Of a DNA stretch of 6,041 nt, positions 6,025 to 6,041 are shown piece by piece. The notes beneath the pieces were generated by a model that was given only the letters and a program-made list of their open reading frames with translations, did not search any database and had not been told where the DNA came from. The stretch comes from an uncultured bacterium (lineage in GTDB: Bacteria; Pseudomonadota; Alphaproteobacteria; CAISDR01). The translations under genes and the position numbers were made by a program. Positions within the stretch are counted from its first letter, which is position 1. Every line of letters starts with the position of its first letter. The stretch spans positions 1 to 6,041 of the forward strand of contig CAISDR010000144.1 of assembly GCA_903884125.1 (NCBI GenBank). The letters are read 5' to 3'.

Positions 6025-6041
6025 ACCTGATGGTTTTTGCA

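Noticed and set aside
5975..6040. Possible C-terminal end of another minus-strand gene at the right edge
   Set aside because: One frame is open for 21 codons before a TAA at 5975, but this is too short to tell from chance and matches nothing I recognise.
1..6041. tRNA genes, CRISPR arrays, insertion sequences or attachment sites
   Set aside because: I saw no repeat-spacer pattern, transposase frame, cloverleaf-like sequence or integrase-linked repeat anywhere in the window.

Overview
The window carries the DNA-packaging and head-assembly module of a tailed phage or prophage (HK97-like capsid lineage). All eight recognisable genes lie on the minus strand, so the module reads from right to left. 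Base composition is moderate (roughly half G+C by eye). The protein style, notably the two small conserved-looking genes ahead of the terminase, suggests an alphaproteobacterial host. That host call is an inference from general resemblance, not from a marker gene. Nothing outside the phage module is visible, so integrated prophage and free phage genome cannot be told apart.

Layout in the direction of transcription: two small genes of unknown function joined by an ATGA overlap (5932-5717 and 5720-5112); a hairpin terminator (5070-5035); a putative small terminase subunit (4977-4582) overlapping the large terminase ATPase/nuclease by 20 bp (4601-3171); an unusually long, AT-rich 196-bp gap holding a good sigma-70-type promoter and small palindromes (3170-2975); the portal protein (2974-1709); a small beta-rich protein that may decorate the head (1642-1331); a prohead protease carrying a long C-terminal extension, probably a protease-scaffold fusion (1298-174); and the first 43 codons of what should be the major capsid protein (129 to beyond the left edge).

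The genes would work together as follows. The portal nucleates the prohead. The protease-scaffold extension guides capsid subunits and the protease then clears the interior. The terminase small subunit selects phage DNA, and the large subunit docks on the portal, pumps DNA and cuts it. The small protein between portal and protease may stabilise the expanded shell.

The most distinctive points are the internal promoter/operator-like region that splits packaging from head genes, the terminator that isolates the terminase from the two upstream genes, the placement of the small beta-rich gene between portal and protease, and the two uncharacterised coupled genes. No previously undescribed system such as defence genes, a retron or a CRISPR array is visible.
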